Source of the DNA: Paramecium pentaurelia
Lineage: Eukaryota > Ciliophora > Oligohymenophorea > Peniculida > Parameciidae
Length of the DNA stretch: 64,000 nucleotides
Direction: 5' to 3'
Assembly (NCBI GenBank): GCA_905183005.1
Contig: CAJJDO010000038.1
Span: 502,814-566,813, forward strand
Under the pieces are notes generated by a model, which had not been told where the DNA came from, did no database searches, and saw nothing but the letters and a program-made list of their open reading frames with translations. Of the stretch, positions 23,561-34,966 are shown piece after piece. The position numbers and the translations under genes were made by a program. Every line of letters begins with the position of its first letter. Positions within the stretch are counted from its first letter, which is position 1.

Positions 23561-24835
23561 TACAAAATCGTTCATTAAATTAATTAAAATTCAATCTTTA
23601 CATATAAATTATTGCTAATCTATAATATTTTATTACTATTACCAATCAATTTTTATAATATTCTCTCAATGTAATTCTATAATTCATATTAAAATGAAGA
23701 ATATTTAATATATATATTGATCAAAATTTAAATGTAAACTAGTATTCTATATTTAAATTTATTAAATATTATTCAATATAATTATATATATAATAATCAT
23801 TTAATGAATATATTATAATTAAGTATATATTGCATTCATATTTATATTTTCTAATATTTATAAATAATAACCTCTATATTGATTAATTATTAAAATTAGA
23901 ATAAGATTATAATTAATTATATTATAATAATTTATTTAAAAATAAAATCATTCAGCAAATCTAAATGAGAACTTTAAAATTTTAAACTATTGTTTGAAAC
24001 ATTAAACCTTCAAAATATGAATCACTCTTTTTTTATACTGGTTTTTATAAAATGCCTTATATAAATTTTATGAGATCACAAAAATTTAAAGGATTTTATT
24101 GTCATATATATTTATGATTGTATTAATACTTCTATGAATTAAAATTAGTAAAATGTCAGGACAAGATGATCTGTTGAAATCAAATAAATTAAACTTTAAA
24201 TAAAAAAGAATTAATATTTTTTTGAATTAAAGAAACCTTTAAAAGAATTAATCCATTTTCTATTTAAATTATTATCAAAAAAAGGAGAATTTGATTAAAT
24301 CAAAGTAACGTCATTTTTATTTTAGTTTGTCTTATGAATAAAATTCTTTTGTAATATCTTAAAGGAATTAATCATCTGGCTAGAGATTTGCTTAAATTAA
24401 TTAATTGCTCTTTGAAGAATATAATGCAGTAACTTAATAGAAAAAGAATGAATTAATAAAAGGGATAGTCTTTGTTTAAAGTTTACTTTTAAATATGGAT
24501 CAAATATTAAAAAGGAATTTAAGCAAATCTCTCGTCATTAAATTAAATAATCCTCAATAAGATCTGATTAACAAAAAACTTTGAACTCTTTGTTGTATCT
24601 GGGTGTATATAATTAAGGGATGAAGAATTAGAAAAAAAATTATAAATCAAATTCTTTTAATCATAAAAATAAAAAATAGTCAAGTTATTTAAACTTTGAT
24701 TTTGTTAATTTTCGATTGTTATAATTAGATTTATTATTTTTCTTTAAACTAATATCTTATCAATTAAGATTTTCATAATCCATTTTTTCTTATCAAGTAA
24801 GAGCAATCCAGAGAGATGATTAAGATCGATATAAT
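23561..24835. repeat. Inverted repeat arm, outer copy (A'-B'-X')
   Basis: 1275 bp that reads as the reverse complement of 4582-5856 over its whole length. After 24835 the sequence is unique. Confidence 0.88.
24153..24584 (+). CDS. Repeat-borne ORF of 143 aa, copy 4
   Basis: Fourth copy of the chimeric MSGQDD ORF, offset by 1218 bp from copy 3. No differences noticed. Function unknown. Confidence 0.33.
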
Positions 24836-25468
24836 AGTCAAGTAATATTCACTTATTATTTCATGGTTATTTCCATTATGAAGCCATAATTAATTATCTG
24901 AAAGAATTATTTAATCTATTTTATGGATAAAATTTGAATAAGTATTTTAAATAATAAAAATTGATAATATTTAGGGAAAATTTATGTTTCAAAATGAATG
25001 CATTTAATAGAAACTTGCTTTTAATTTAAGGAAAAGATAGATTAAATATGAAGTAAATAAGTATATTGTTAATATGGCAAAATAAATATGATATTAATAA
25101 AATAATATTGAAATCTTCACAAATAAAAAAGAATTGAATTAATAATGATAAGACTAATTTAACATATGAATACTTGAGGATGATCATATTTAGCTATTTT
25201 GAATAAAGTAACATAATCAAAAAAAATTTTAATATTATAAACTTTAAACAGATGAAAGAATTGAAATAGAAGTGTGCAAATTTAATCAGATATTTGCTGC
25301 AAATTATATGGAGCCATGAATTAAAAAACAATAATAAACATTAAGTATGTAAAAGATGAAAAAAATGAAATAAAAATATTGTGGTGATTCATTAAAAATT
25401 TGAGATTCATTAATCTATAATTGGTTTAAAAATTGAAATAATTGTTATTTCATACGCAATAATTAAAT
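24836..25468. other. Intergenic upstream of the metallothionein-like gene, with possible gene remnant
   Basis: 633 bp that must contain the promoter of the Cys-rich repeat gene. Around 25200-25320 one frame reads a short charged peptide (LQTDERIEIEVCKF, NQIFAANYMEP) ending in TGA but without a start, probably a fossil coding fragment. I saw no obvious metal-response motif by eye. Confidence 0.4.
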
Positions 25469-27709
25469 ATGAATAAAACAAACATAGATTCTATAGACGA
25501 TAATTAGAATTGTTAATGCACAGATAAATAATGTGTTGAATAATGTTAATGTAAGACAGGAGGATAGTGCAAATGTACAAACTGTAAGTGTAGCAACTGT
25601 TAATGTACAGATAAATAATGTGTTGAATAATGTTAATGTAAGACAGGAGGATAGTGCAAATGTACAAACTGTAAGTGTAGCAACTGTTAATGTACAGATA
25701 AATAATGTGTTGAATAATGTTAATGTAAGACAGGAGGATAGTGCAAATGTACAAACTGTAAGTGTAGCAACTGTTAATGTACAGATAAATAATGTGTTGA
25801 ATAATGTTAATGTAAGACAGGAGGATAGTGCAAATGTACAAACTGTAAGTGTAGCAACTGTTAATGTACAGATAAATAATGTGTTGAATAATGTTAATGT
25901 AAGACAGGAGGATAGTGCAAATGTACAAACTGTAAGTGTAGCAACTGTTAATGTACAGATAAATAATGTGTTGAATAATGTTAATGTAAGACAGGAGGAT
26001 AGTGCAAATGTACAAACTGTAAGTGTAGCAACTGTTAATGTACAGATAAATAATGTGTTGAATAATGTTAATGTAAGACAGGAGGATAGTGCAAATGTAC
26101 AAACTGTAAGTGTAGCAACTGTTAATGTACAGATAAATAATGTGTTGAATAATGTTAATGTAAGACAGGAGGATAGTGCAAATGTACAAACTGTAAGTGT
26201 AGCAACTGTTAATGTACAGATAAATAATGTGTTGAATAATGTTAATGTAAGACAGGAGGATAGTGCAAATGTACAAACTGTAAGTGTAGCAACTGTTAAT
26301 GTACAGATAAATAATGTGTTGAATAATGTTAATGTAAGACAGGAGGATAGTGCAAATGTACAAACTGTAAGTGTAGCAACTGTTAATGTACAGATAAATA
26401 ATGTGTTGAATAATGTTAATGTAAGACAGGAGGATAGTGCAAATGTACAAACTGTAAGTGTAGCAACTGTTAATGTACAGATAAATAATGTGTTGAATAA
26501 TGTTAATGTAAGACAGGAGGATAGTGCAAATGTACAAACTGTAAGTGTAGCAACTGTTAATGTACAGATAAATAATGTGTTGAATAATGTTAATGTAAGA
26601 CAGGAGGATAGTGCAAATGTACAAACTGTAAGTGTAGCAACTGTTAATGTACAGATAAATAATGTGTTGAATAATGTTAATGTAAGACAGGAGGATAGTG
26701 CAAATGTACAAACTGTAAGTGTAGCAACTGTTAATGTACAGATAAATAATGTGTTGAATAATGTTAATGTAAGACAGGAGGATAATGTACTTGTACAAAC
26801 TGTAAGTGTAGCAACTGTTAATGTACAGATAAATAATGTGTTGAATAATGTTAATGTAAGACAGGAGGATAATGTACTTGTACAAACTGTAAGTGTAGCA
26901 ACTGTTAATGTACAGATAAATAATGTGTTGAATAATGTTAATGTAAGACAGGAGGATAATGTACTTGTACAAACTGTAAGTGTAGCAACTGTTAATGTAC
27001 AGATAAATAATGTGTTGAATAATGTTAATGTAAGACAGGAGGATAATGTACTTGTACAAACTGTAAGTGTAGCAACTGTTAATGTACAGATAAATAATGT
27101 GTTGAATAATGTTAATGTAAGACAGGAGGATAATGTACTTGTACAAACTGTAAGTGTAGCAACTGTTAATGTACAGATAAATAATGTGTTGAATAATGTT
27201 AATGTAAGACAGGAGGATAATGTACTTGTACAAACTGTAAGTGTAGCAACTGTTAATGTACAGATAAATAATGTGTTGAATAATGTTAATGTAAGACAGG
27301 AGGATAATGTACTTGTACAAACTGTAAGTGTAGCAACTGTTAATGTACAGATAAATAATGTGTTGAATAATGTTAATGTAAGACAGGAGGATAATGTACT
27401 TGTACAAACTGTAAGTGTAGCAACTGTTAATGTACAGATAAATAATGTGTTGAATAATGTTAATGTAAGACAGGAGGATAATGTACTTGTACAAACTGTA
27501 AGTGTAGCAACTGTTAATGTACAGATAAATAATGTGTTGAATAATGTTAATGTAAGACAGGAGGATAATGTACTTGTACAAACTGTAAGTGTAGCAACTG
27601 CTAATGTACAGATAAATAATGTGTTGAATAATGTTAATGTAAGACAGGAGGATAGTGCAAATGTACAAACTGTAAGTGCTAATTGCAACAAAAAAATGAA
27701 GAAAAATGA
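25469..27709 (+). CDS. Giant multi-module metallothionein-like protein (746 aa, about 225 Cys)
   Basis: Intronless. Read with TAA/TAG as Gln, ATG 25469 opens a short leader (MNKTNIDSIDDNQ) followed from 25517 by 24 complete and one partial 29-residue units, then a short tail ending NEEK and TGA at 27707. Each unit has nine Cys, at positions 1, 6, 10, 12, 18, 20, 23, 25 and 28, in CxC and CxxC spacing (CTDKQC, CQCKTGGQCKC, CKCSNCQ). There are no aromatic residues, and Lys, Thr, Asn and Gln fill the rest: the composition of a metallothionein. Four features pick this frame: base differences between units keep every Cys (TGT/TGC), the only replacement is Lys to Thr next to a Cys, and the frame has both a start and a stop outside the array. 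Binding of Cd, Cu or Zn as thiolate clusters is inferred. No signal peptide, so probably cytosolic. Confidence 0.88.
25517..27679. repeat. 87-bp tandem array, 25 units
   Basis: Period of 87 bp throughout. Units 1-14 carry tagtgcaaatgt at the Gln-Cys-Lys-Cys site, units 15-24 carry taatgtacttgt (Gln-Cys-Thr-Cys), and the partial unit 25 returns to the first type. Within each block the units look identical apart from TGC for TGT at 27599-27601. As 87 is a multiple of three, all six frames stay open across the array, which creates large false ORFs on both strands. Confidence 0.97.
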
Positions 27710-27889
27710 ATTCATAAAATTATATTATAATTAAAATATACCATCAATTTATTTATTTATAAAAGATTTAATCTAATTATAAATTTATATCATAAATTGA
27801 TTATTATTTATAGAATTTTTTTAATATGGATTAACATTTTTATAATTATAATAGTTTATTTAATAATATTTTAGATATAACATAAAATT

Positions 27890-28990
27890 TCATTAAAGTT
27901 GAGGAAATAATATTTATTTACCAACTGAGTTAGGGGAATTTATATTTAAATTATCTCTTAGAACTGTTATTTGTTCATTATTGCTTTCACTTTTATTAGG
28001 AGTTTCGGTGCATCTATCAGCTGATATTGAATCGTTTTATTAATCTTCTATTTCAACATTAATATCCTCCTATTTTTATTTTTTTTCATTTTTTATTTAA
28101 TTCCCTGATTTAATCAGTATTTAATGTTCTTCCAATTTTGGAGTCTCAGCTGGACTTAGTAATTTTTCTCTTTAAGTATCTGAGCTTGTGGGCAAATCAT
28201 AGAAAACTTACTTTGTCCCCATTACATCAATATATTCAAATTTATCAAAATGAGCATATTTAAATAACCATTCATGCACAGGTCTAACATCTTGAAACTT
28301 CAATTAAGTTAAATTTTATACTTAAGACAGAAGTTTTAAAAAAGGGATCATTAGTGGTAATTCCTAATCTGTTTTATCTTCAAAATAGTTTAGGATATGA
28401 ACAGCATTCATTGGTTGAAACATGAAAGAGTTTACTGAGTTCTAAATAATCCAAAATTTATAATACATCAATTAAAATAACTGAATCTAAGTTTCTTTTT
28501 AATAATGAAAGATCTTTAACGAGAATGTCTTTGTAAATAGTGCAATTTTCTCTAAACAATCTTAAATCAACTAAGCCATGAGGATCCAAAAAATCAATAA
28601 CAGAATTCGCATATTCACTAATACTAGCAGTGAAAACAATCAGCTCAAAATATTTAGAGGTTTCTTTAATGAAATCATGGGCACCTGGTCTAATGTTAAC
28701 ATAAATTTTATATTTTTAATCGTTCATAGAAACCTTTTTATTTTTACACTTACTTCAACGATTAAATCATTAATTTTCATAGGTTCGAAAGAACTGTGGA
28801 CTAGTGTTTCATCCAAATCAATTACCAGAGTTTTTCTCCCCTTATCTAATAAAAAAATTACTTTAGATCTTTCAGTTTATGCTGGGATTTCAATAGGATT
28901 CTTAATCTACTCATAACATTATGATTTAGTTTTTCGAAACTTGAGACACTTGCAAAGCAATTGAATTAAAGAACTAGTTTATTATCTCAT
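27890..28990 (-). CDS. SCP/FCP1-like HAD phosphatase (CTD small phosphatase family)
   Basis: 336 aa after removal of four introns (21, 20, 25 and 24 nt). The catalytic motif VIDLDETLVHSS places the two aspartates at residues 51 and 53 (DxDxT/V signature). Then come RPGAHDFI, IVFTASISEYAN, VIDFLDP, LFRENC, KDLSLL.R.LDSVILID, NSVNSFMFQP.NAV and the acidic DDxE-like loop, all in the order of SCP/Dullard/NIF enzymes that dephosphorylate Ser, classically in the RNA polymerase II CTD. The C-terminal about 120 residues are an acidic, Glu/Gln/Asn-rich extension without a known domain. The metallothionein-like gene ends convergently 181 bp away. Confidence 0.93.
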
Positions 28991-29027
28991 TTTTTAATTA
29001 AATATTTTGAAATATTTTTATCATGTT

Positions 29028-30112
29028 TCAGATAAAATATATATGCATTTACATTAAAAAATTTATAAAAACAAGATACCCATATTTCAAAAGAAATAAT
29101 TATAAAAATTTGTGCAATTTAATTTACAAGAAGGTTTCATATTCATGATAGAAGGGAATTAAAATTCTTATATACTCTAATCCTCTTATTCTAACTCAGT
29201 AACCTTCGCTCATCATTTCAATAAAATATTACGCTTATGTGTTAATGATCATATAAATCAAATCTGGCGAGCATTTGAATTTCAGAGAAAAAAGATTTAA
29301 AATTTCCTCTGATAAAATAGATTCGTCCTAAACTCTGCTGAACTTTAATCATTGTCTAAGTTCATTAATGCAATGAAAAAATTCTATTGATTTATTGCAA
29401 ATACTTTTATCATCTTTTTATATATATAAACTTGAGCTTTAATTGAAAAATGGAAGAAATAAGGATAATATTTTAATGGTTCTAAAAATAATAATATCTA
29501 ACAACCATTTTTTGAAAATTGGGTAGATTGTATTAAATAGGAGCCTAAAGAAGGAGAGATAGATACATCATTTTTATAAAGACCTCTAATATCTAATAAA
29601 TCTACAATCTTTTGCATTTATTAATAATAATCACCTTTTTATACTCCAAATGAAAAATATTCAACCTTCTCTAACCCAGATTTTGAAGTTCGAAATGAAA
29701 AACTGAATCTTAATAATAAAAAAAAATTCTATTAATTTACAAAAAGTTACAAGAAAGGATGATCCCACTGATTTGAAGAATTTATAAGATAATTATAATC
29801 ACCTAAAGAATAATTTCATTGTGATATGAAATTGCAATTTTTTGCATAATGTTTCAAAATAATTTTTTAATTTAAAAATAAATATGTATTTCTTCCTTTT
29901 TTACGTATTTATATTACCTTTGCTGATGTAGCTTCTTTGGATTAAAAAATTACAATCCTTTACTGGAATAGAATTTTAATAAAAAGCTAAAAATTTTAAT
30001 AAAATTTAAGTCCCATTATTTGGAAGTTAGTTTTATTTTCCATCAAGAATTAAAATCCTTCTTTTAGAAAAAGAAAATAAATTATAATCTTGTTAAAATG
30101 CTTACCATCCAT
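29028..30112 (-). pseudogene. Decayed gene with in-frame TGA codons and frameshift
   Basis: A start at 30112 with two ordinary-looking introns gives a sensible N terminus (RRILILDGKQNQLPNNGTQ, KDCNFLIQRSYISKGRN), but the frame is stopped by TGA at 29816-29818. Beyond it the same frame continues with clearly protein-like sequence (SGLEKVEYFSFGVQKGDYY, IVDLLDIRGLYKND), then shifts near 29400 and meets two further TGA codons before EYIRILIPFYHEYETF. No GT-AG segment explains these breaks. I do not recognise the family. Best read as a recent pseudogene, for example a lost duplicate; sequencing indels could explain the frameshift but not all three TGAs. Confidence 0.6.
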
Positions 30113-30185
30113 TCTAAATTTTAGAAAATTAATATTAATATATATAAATTTTCATAACAAATAATTTATTATTAATAGAGCCTAA

Positions 30186-31650
30186 ATGTCATTAAGCAAT
30201 AACACACATATTAAAATATAAGTTGATTCATATACATCTGAAAAGTCTGTAATAAGATATGTAATTGCTGTTGAATGCAGCAATAATAAATGGCAAATAT
30301 ATAAAAGGTATGATAAATACTCTCAACTATAGATACTCAGAATTTGAAGAAATCCATTTTAAATTAGTTGAATTATTTAATGAATTACCTTAATTTCCAA
30401 AAAAATAAATATTTCATCTTAATAGAAGTGAAGTTTAATTCAGGATGTAATAATTAAATGATTACTTAAATTAATTGTTAGATAGAAAAGAAATCGTGAA
30501 CTCAGTTATTTTTAGAGACTTTTTAATAGTAATCTATTTTTCCTAAAAAGCTTGATCAATATGATGAATTCTTACATCCAGTTTAAACACAAATCAGGAT
30601 ATTCAATATGTGTATAAAGGATATTTATGAGAATGATCATATTACAATATTATTACTCTATGACTCTAGTATTTTGACTAGAATGGACACTTACATGAAT
30701 AATATTTTAGATTCAAAAAAACAATCTCCAACAAGCACCTTGGTTTGTTTTAAATAAAATGATTTTAAGCAAAAACTATTTTGTAAAGAATTCTTCAAAG
30801 CCCTAACTTGTATGAATTTTAATAATACTGAAAATTCTTTTGTTTTAGGGTATAATAATTTATTTATTAAATAGACTTTCATCTGGTGTTGTATATTATT
30901 ATAGATTGGATGAAAATTACACAATAGACATGGAAGAACAATTTTAGATAGCATAAACAAAAATATCAGGATGTGTTTTAGTTGAAAGAGAGATATATGT
31001 AATTACAAGCAATTTTTTGATGATACAAAACACAAAAAAAATATAGGAATTATAAGAAATACCTATTGGTTAACATGATTTAAACAATATAGTTTATAAT
31101 TCCATCAGAAATCTAATTGTTATTTCTAATAATATTGGAGAAATTTATATATGTGAAGTACCTTTTGTAAAAATAGGACTTAAAGTTCAAACTCATACAA
31201 TTCAAATTAAATAAATATTAATAGATAATGAAAGAAATTATCTTATGGCATTAAATTATGATAGAAGTCATATTATTATTTTTGATTTCGCAAAAGGTCT
31301 TTAAAATGGATTTACTTAAATAAAAACAAATGTCGAGATAAAAAATAAGGTAATTAAATAATGATAATTTTAGAGTTTATGTTTTGAGTGGTCAAAAAAA
31401 AGGGGAGAGATATTCATCGGAAATGAGGATGGTACAATATCTATTTGGAATGTCTAAGATTTATAACCATTTTGTAAGTATAATATTCTAATAAGATGTT
31501 TTTAAGGCTCATTCTAAAGGAGTTAACAAAATTATTTGGAATGAAAATTAATCATTACTTATGTCAGGAAGTGATGACGAATCTTTAAAATAATGGTATT
31601 TCCCAAAGAAATGGAGGGTTAGTCAAGCCGATAACTTCTCAACTTTTTGA
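30186..31650 (+). CDS. PX domain-WD40 repeat protein
   Basis: 448 aa with five introns (25, 22, 25, 24 and 22 nt; spliced length 1347 nt). Residues about 5-115 form a PX domain: KIQVDSY, W.IYKRYSEFEEIHFKL, LPQFP.K, F...RM.QLNDYLNQLL and FRDFLI, the usual order for this phosphoinositide-binding fold. The rest is built of beta-rich blades (GEIFIGNEDGTISIWNV, FKAHSKGVNKIIWNENQ, MSGSDDESLKQWYF) that are WD40 repeats, mostly degenerate. A role in endosomal membrane recognition is inferred from the PX domain. Divergent from the pseudogene at 30112. Confidence 0.87.
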
Positions 31651-31974
31651 TTTATATTATTTTAATTTCATATATATTATAAATAGAATAATCAAAGTAA
31701 ATTATTAAGATTCTAAAAAGATGTTCTAGAAGATATTTAGTTGAATAAACCATAAGAGAAGCAAAATTAATATATTTTACTACATATCTAAAAATTCTTT
31801 CAATTAAACTTTGATTTTATTACAATTAATTGATTTATCTGATTTGATTTATTTAATTTCAATTATTATTTGGATTTGAATGGGATAGAATAAAGAAAAT
31901 GCTTTATTTAATCATTAAAATGTGATATAAAATAAATTATAAATTATTTGTTATTAATTGCTATAATAATTAAA
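31651..31974. other. Intergenic, convergent spacer
   Basis: 324 bp between the convergent PX-WD40 and trichocyst genes. Nothing recognisable. Confidence 0.6.
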
Positions 31975-33236
31975 TCAATTAGCAAGCAATTTTCTCTTAA
32001 GTTGTCCTAACTTTGATGAGATTAGATCAACTGCAACTACAACAACTCTCTTTTATTTAATTCTAAAAGTTGTTTAACGTTATACCTGTTGGCTGTGTCA
32101 GTATCATATTCATTTTTCTTAAGCCTACAATCTGTTTCTCTATTTTCCAATTCTCGTGTTTTAGCAACAATTCTTTAATCAACTTCAAACTTTTCATTTG
32201 ATGCTTATTATATTCTAGTTGATAATGATTCAACAAGTCCTACAATCATATTTTTAGATAACCTTCCATATAAGTTCTATCTTAGCTAGCTTAAACTAAT
32301 TAATCTGACAAAAGGGTTTAGAGTAATTCAAAATTACCAGATCTAAGAGCTTCAGCTTAATCTTCTCTAATTCTTTCGGATTAAATATAATTTTCTATTT
32401 ATTTTAAGATAGATAAGACTTTTCTAGTCAAAACTTCTGCTTATGATGGTTCATCTTATGCTTTAGCTGCTAAACGACTCATCATTTCAAGCATGGCTCT
32501 GTATCCTTCTAAATGTACCTAGAATAATATTATTAATAACATGATGCTTTAATTTATTGACTTTAGCTGCTACTTAAGTAAATGATGTAAATTATTAGCC
32601 TTAATTCTCAACATCATCAACTTCAGATTAATCATATTTGAAACTGTATGTTTCCTATAAGAATGAAGGTTCAGGTTTGTCAAATCTTTTTCTATTTTTG
32701 ACAAGTACGTCTAAATAACTATTGAAATATCCTTTAACTTAATTAACACCAAATAATGCTTATTCCAAATTATCTAATATAACTTAATACGTAATGGTTT
32801 CTGTCTCCCTTTTATGAGTTTAATAATTAAGTTCTGTTTTAAGATCATTAATTTCATTATTTTTTCTTTCTAGACTAGCTACTGCTGAAACCTTTTAAGG
32901 ATTCAAGCTGTCCAATTCACTCTTAAGAGTTAAAGAATTGACAGTATTCTAATTTATTTGATCCTTTAAAGTGTTAATATCAATGTCACAATTTTATGAA
33001 ATTCTAGCTATCCTTTTATCATCTCTTTCTTATTCATTCTCAAGTGTAGTTTCTAAACCTTAAACCATGTCTATAAGGTTAGAGACTACAGGATCACCAG
33101 TTTGCAATTCCATCAAAATAGTTTGTAATATTGTTTAACCAAAGTTGGAGTTCTATAACTCCTCTACTTATGAATCAAAATCAGCAGCTTAGCTACCAAG
33201 AATAAGAAGGATTGAAAGTACTATAGAAAACTTCAT
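31975..33236 (-). CDS. Trichocyst matrix protein precursor
   Basis: Third TMP-like gene, 397 aa after introns of 22, 23 and 23 nt. The start at 33236 gives the signal peptide MKFSIVLSILLILGSQAADF. The mature part is helical and Gln/Glu/Leu/Ser-rich, with ELQTGDPVVSNLIDMVQGL, TLKSELDSLNPQKVSAVASLE, and a middle region with HKRETETITYQVILDNLEQALFGV-type heptads, which fits the TMP family best. The C terminus ends KLGQLKRKLLAN. It is a distinct subfamily from the other two TMP genes. Its product would be sorted to trichocyst precursors and cleaved. Confidence 0.8.
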
Positions 33237-33551
33237 TATGAATATAAAATATATAATAACAAATCCGTTTTTATTTGTTTTATATTATTCCAATATATTT
33301 GAATCAAAATAGAAGATCCTCAATGTAGCTTTTAGATTCCATATCAAATCTAATTTTAAAGATAACAATTTATTTAATTATAATATTGTGTTATGCATAT
33401 CAATTATTATTTTTATTATTCATTTTTGTTAAGTTTATAAGTTATTTACTTTCTCAAAATATCAACAAGTCATATTCTAATGTGATTCACTTTGTCTTTT
33501 ATTCTTTATTTAAAAATAGTGTAATTTATATTTGCCTCTAGGAAGGATACT
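33237..33551. other. Intergenic spacer
   Basis: 315 bp of AT-rich DNA upstream of the trichocyst gene and downstream of the gene ending at 33552. No feature seen beyond its expected promoter role. Confidence 0.6.
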
Positions 33552-34016
33552 TCATTCTTAATTATAAGGATCTATTAGTTTATAAATGTGATTTTTTAAT
33601 AACCTATCAGAATTGAAATCTTCTATGAAATTAATAATAGTCTATCTCTTCCTTTTATATATCCAATCTAAATGTTAAAAATGCTATAAATAGATCTGAA
33701 ATTATTTATTTATATTACATTTTAAGCTGGTGCTTTAAACTATTATTTTTTAAGAAATTAATCTTCTTTACTAGGATCATAATTGTAATAAAAGATAATT
33801 AATTATCCTTTAACTTCATAAAATAGGCTTTATGCTAATATAAAATACTTTTAAGACTAACTTTCTATGCTTCTTATTTAAATCTACATAGTATGATTAT
33901 CTTCCAGTCTTTATTTATTATTCAAATTTGTAATTCATTTGTTGAAAAAGATCAAAAACTTAATCTGGCTGATTAAAGTTGTAACTTTTTTTATTAAAAT
34001 TATGTCTTAATTTCAT
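33552..34016 (-). CDS. Uncharacterised 136-aa protein
   Basis: A two-intron model (31 nt and 23 nt) leaves 411 nt. The protein starts MKLRHNFNKKSYNF and has mixed sequence such as QPDQVFDLFQQMNYKF, FYEVKGQLIIFYYNYDPSKE, and a C terminus LLKNHIYKLIDPYNQE. No TM helix or known motif. The ATG at 34016 overlaps the start region of the divergent gene at 34002 by 15 bp; an internal ATG at 33938 would avoid the overlap but would lose convincing coding sequence. Confidence 0.6.
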
Positions 34017-34772
34017 ATTATAAAATATGTTCTTTACTTTTCGCAATTACCATTAGTATTTGGAAATAAAGTTAATATTTCAAAATCTCAAAATGTTTTC
34101 AATAAATCTCTAAAAGGAAAGAGTTGCAAAGATTATTGTAAAAATAATGATGATTATGATCATTGTTATAATGAATGCAAAATGGAAAAAGAATAACCAA
34201 TTATACAAATAATCAGCATAACTTGTATTGTCTTAGGGTTGATGTTAATTTTATTTATAATTTGGAAACGAAAGCAAGTTTTAAGATTATTTAGATGTGT
34301 ACTAAATAGAAGAAAAATAGTGATGGAATCATTTTTAAATAATGCTATCTTAATAAAAAATAGTAACATTTTGCTGAATCAATTAAGGAAAGTGAGTAAA
34401 ATGTTAAGTTAATCTAAAAATGAATTGATATTTACATAAAATGGAAAAATTCACAAAGAAGAGGATGTATAAATAATGTGTAAAATTAATGAGGAAAAAC
34501 AATTCATAGAAATTAATCTATTGGGAAATGATAAGTATGGTACTTGGAGTGGCAGTGGAATTATTATTATAGATTTTAATAATTAAATTAAAATATGGTT
34601 TGTGAAGGATTATGAAGAATAAAGAGAAGCAAGAATATCAGGATTATGGGAACATCTTTTATATTAAGGGGAATTTGATTAAGAAGTAAATGTTTTTAGT
34701 GGATAATGGCATTATGATGGATTTGAAAATGATTTAACTTACAGTGGTACTTGGATTCTAAAAATTATATGA
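34002..34772 (+). CDS. Single-pass membrane protein with short Cys-rich ectodomain
   Basis: Intronless, 256 aa. The N terminus is hydrophobic enough to be a signal peptide (IIKYVLYFSQLPLVFG). A small ectodomain with three Cys pairs follows (SCKDYC, HCYNEC), then a TM helix (IISITCIVLGLMLILFIIW) with a basic stop-transfer KRK. The cytoplasmic part ends with a Gly/Trp-patterned region (GTWSGSGI, SGLWEH, GEFDQEV, SGQWHYDGF, SGTWIL) that looks like repeated short beta hairpins of about 20 residues. Family unknown. The start is divergent from and overlaps that of the gene at 34016. Confidence 0.68.
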
Positions 34773-34966
34773 ATAAAGCATTTTATAGTTTAATTCATTA
34801 ATTAGTATTATTATCAAATTGATTCTTAATTCTCTCAACTCAAAATTATAACTAATAAATATAGTTTGAGAATCAAGGTCCTAGAATAAATCATATTGAT
34901 ATACTATTGTTATTAATGATAAATAAATCGTAAATAAATTTATTTTTACAAATATCATAAATTCCT

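Noticed and set aside
25517..27679. CRISPR-like array
   Set aside because: Units are contiguous and identical with no variable spacers, and the organism is a eukaryote.
25463..27734. Four large standard-code ORFs over the tandem array on both strands
   Set aside because: The 87-bp period is a multiple of three, so frames stay open by construction. Only the table-6 Cys frame has synonymous unit variation, and a start and stop outside the array.
29816..29818. TGA in the gene at 30112 as a selenocysteine codon
   Set aside because: Two further TGAs and a frame change follow in the same gene, which fits pseudogene decay better.
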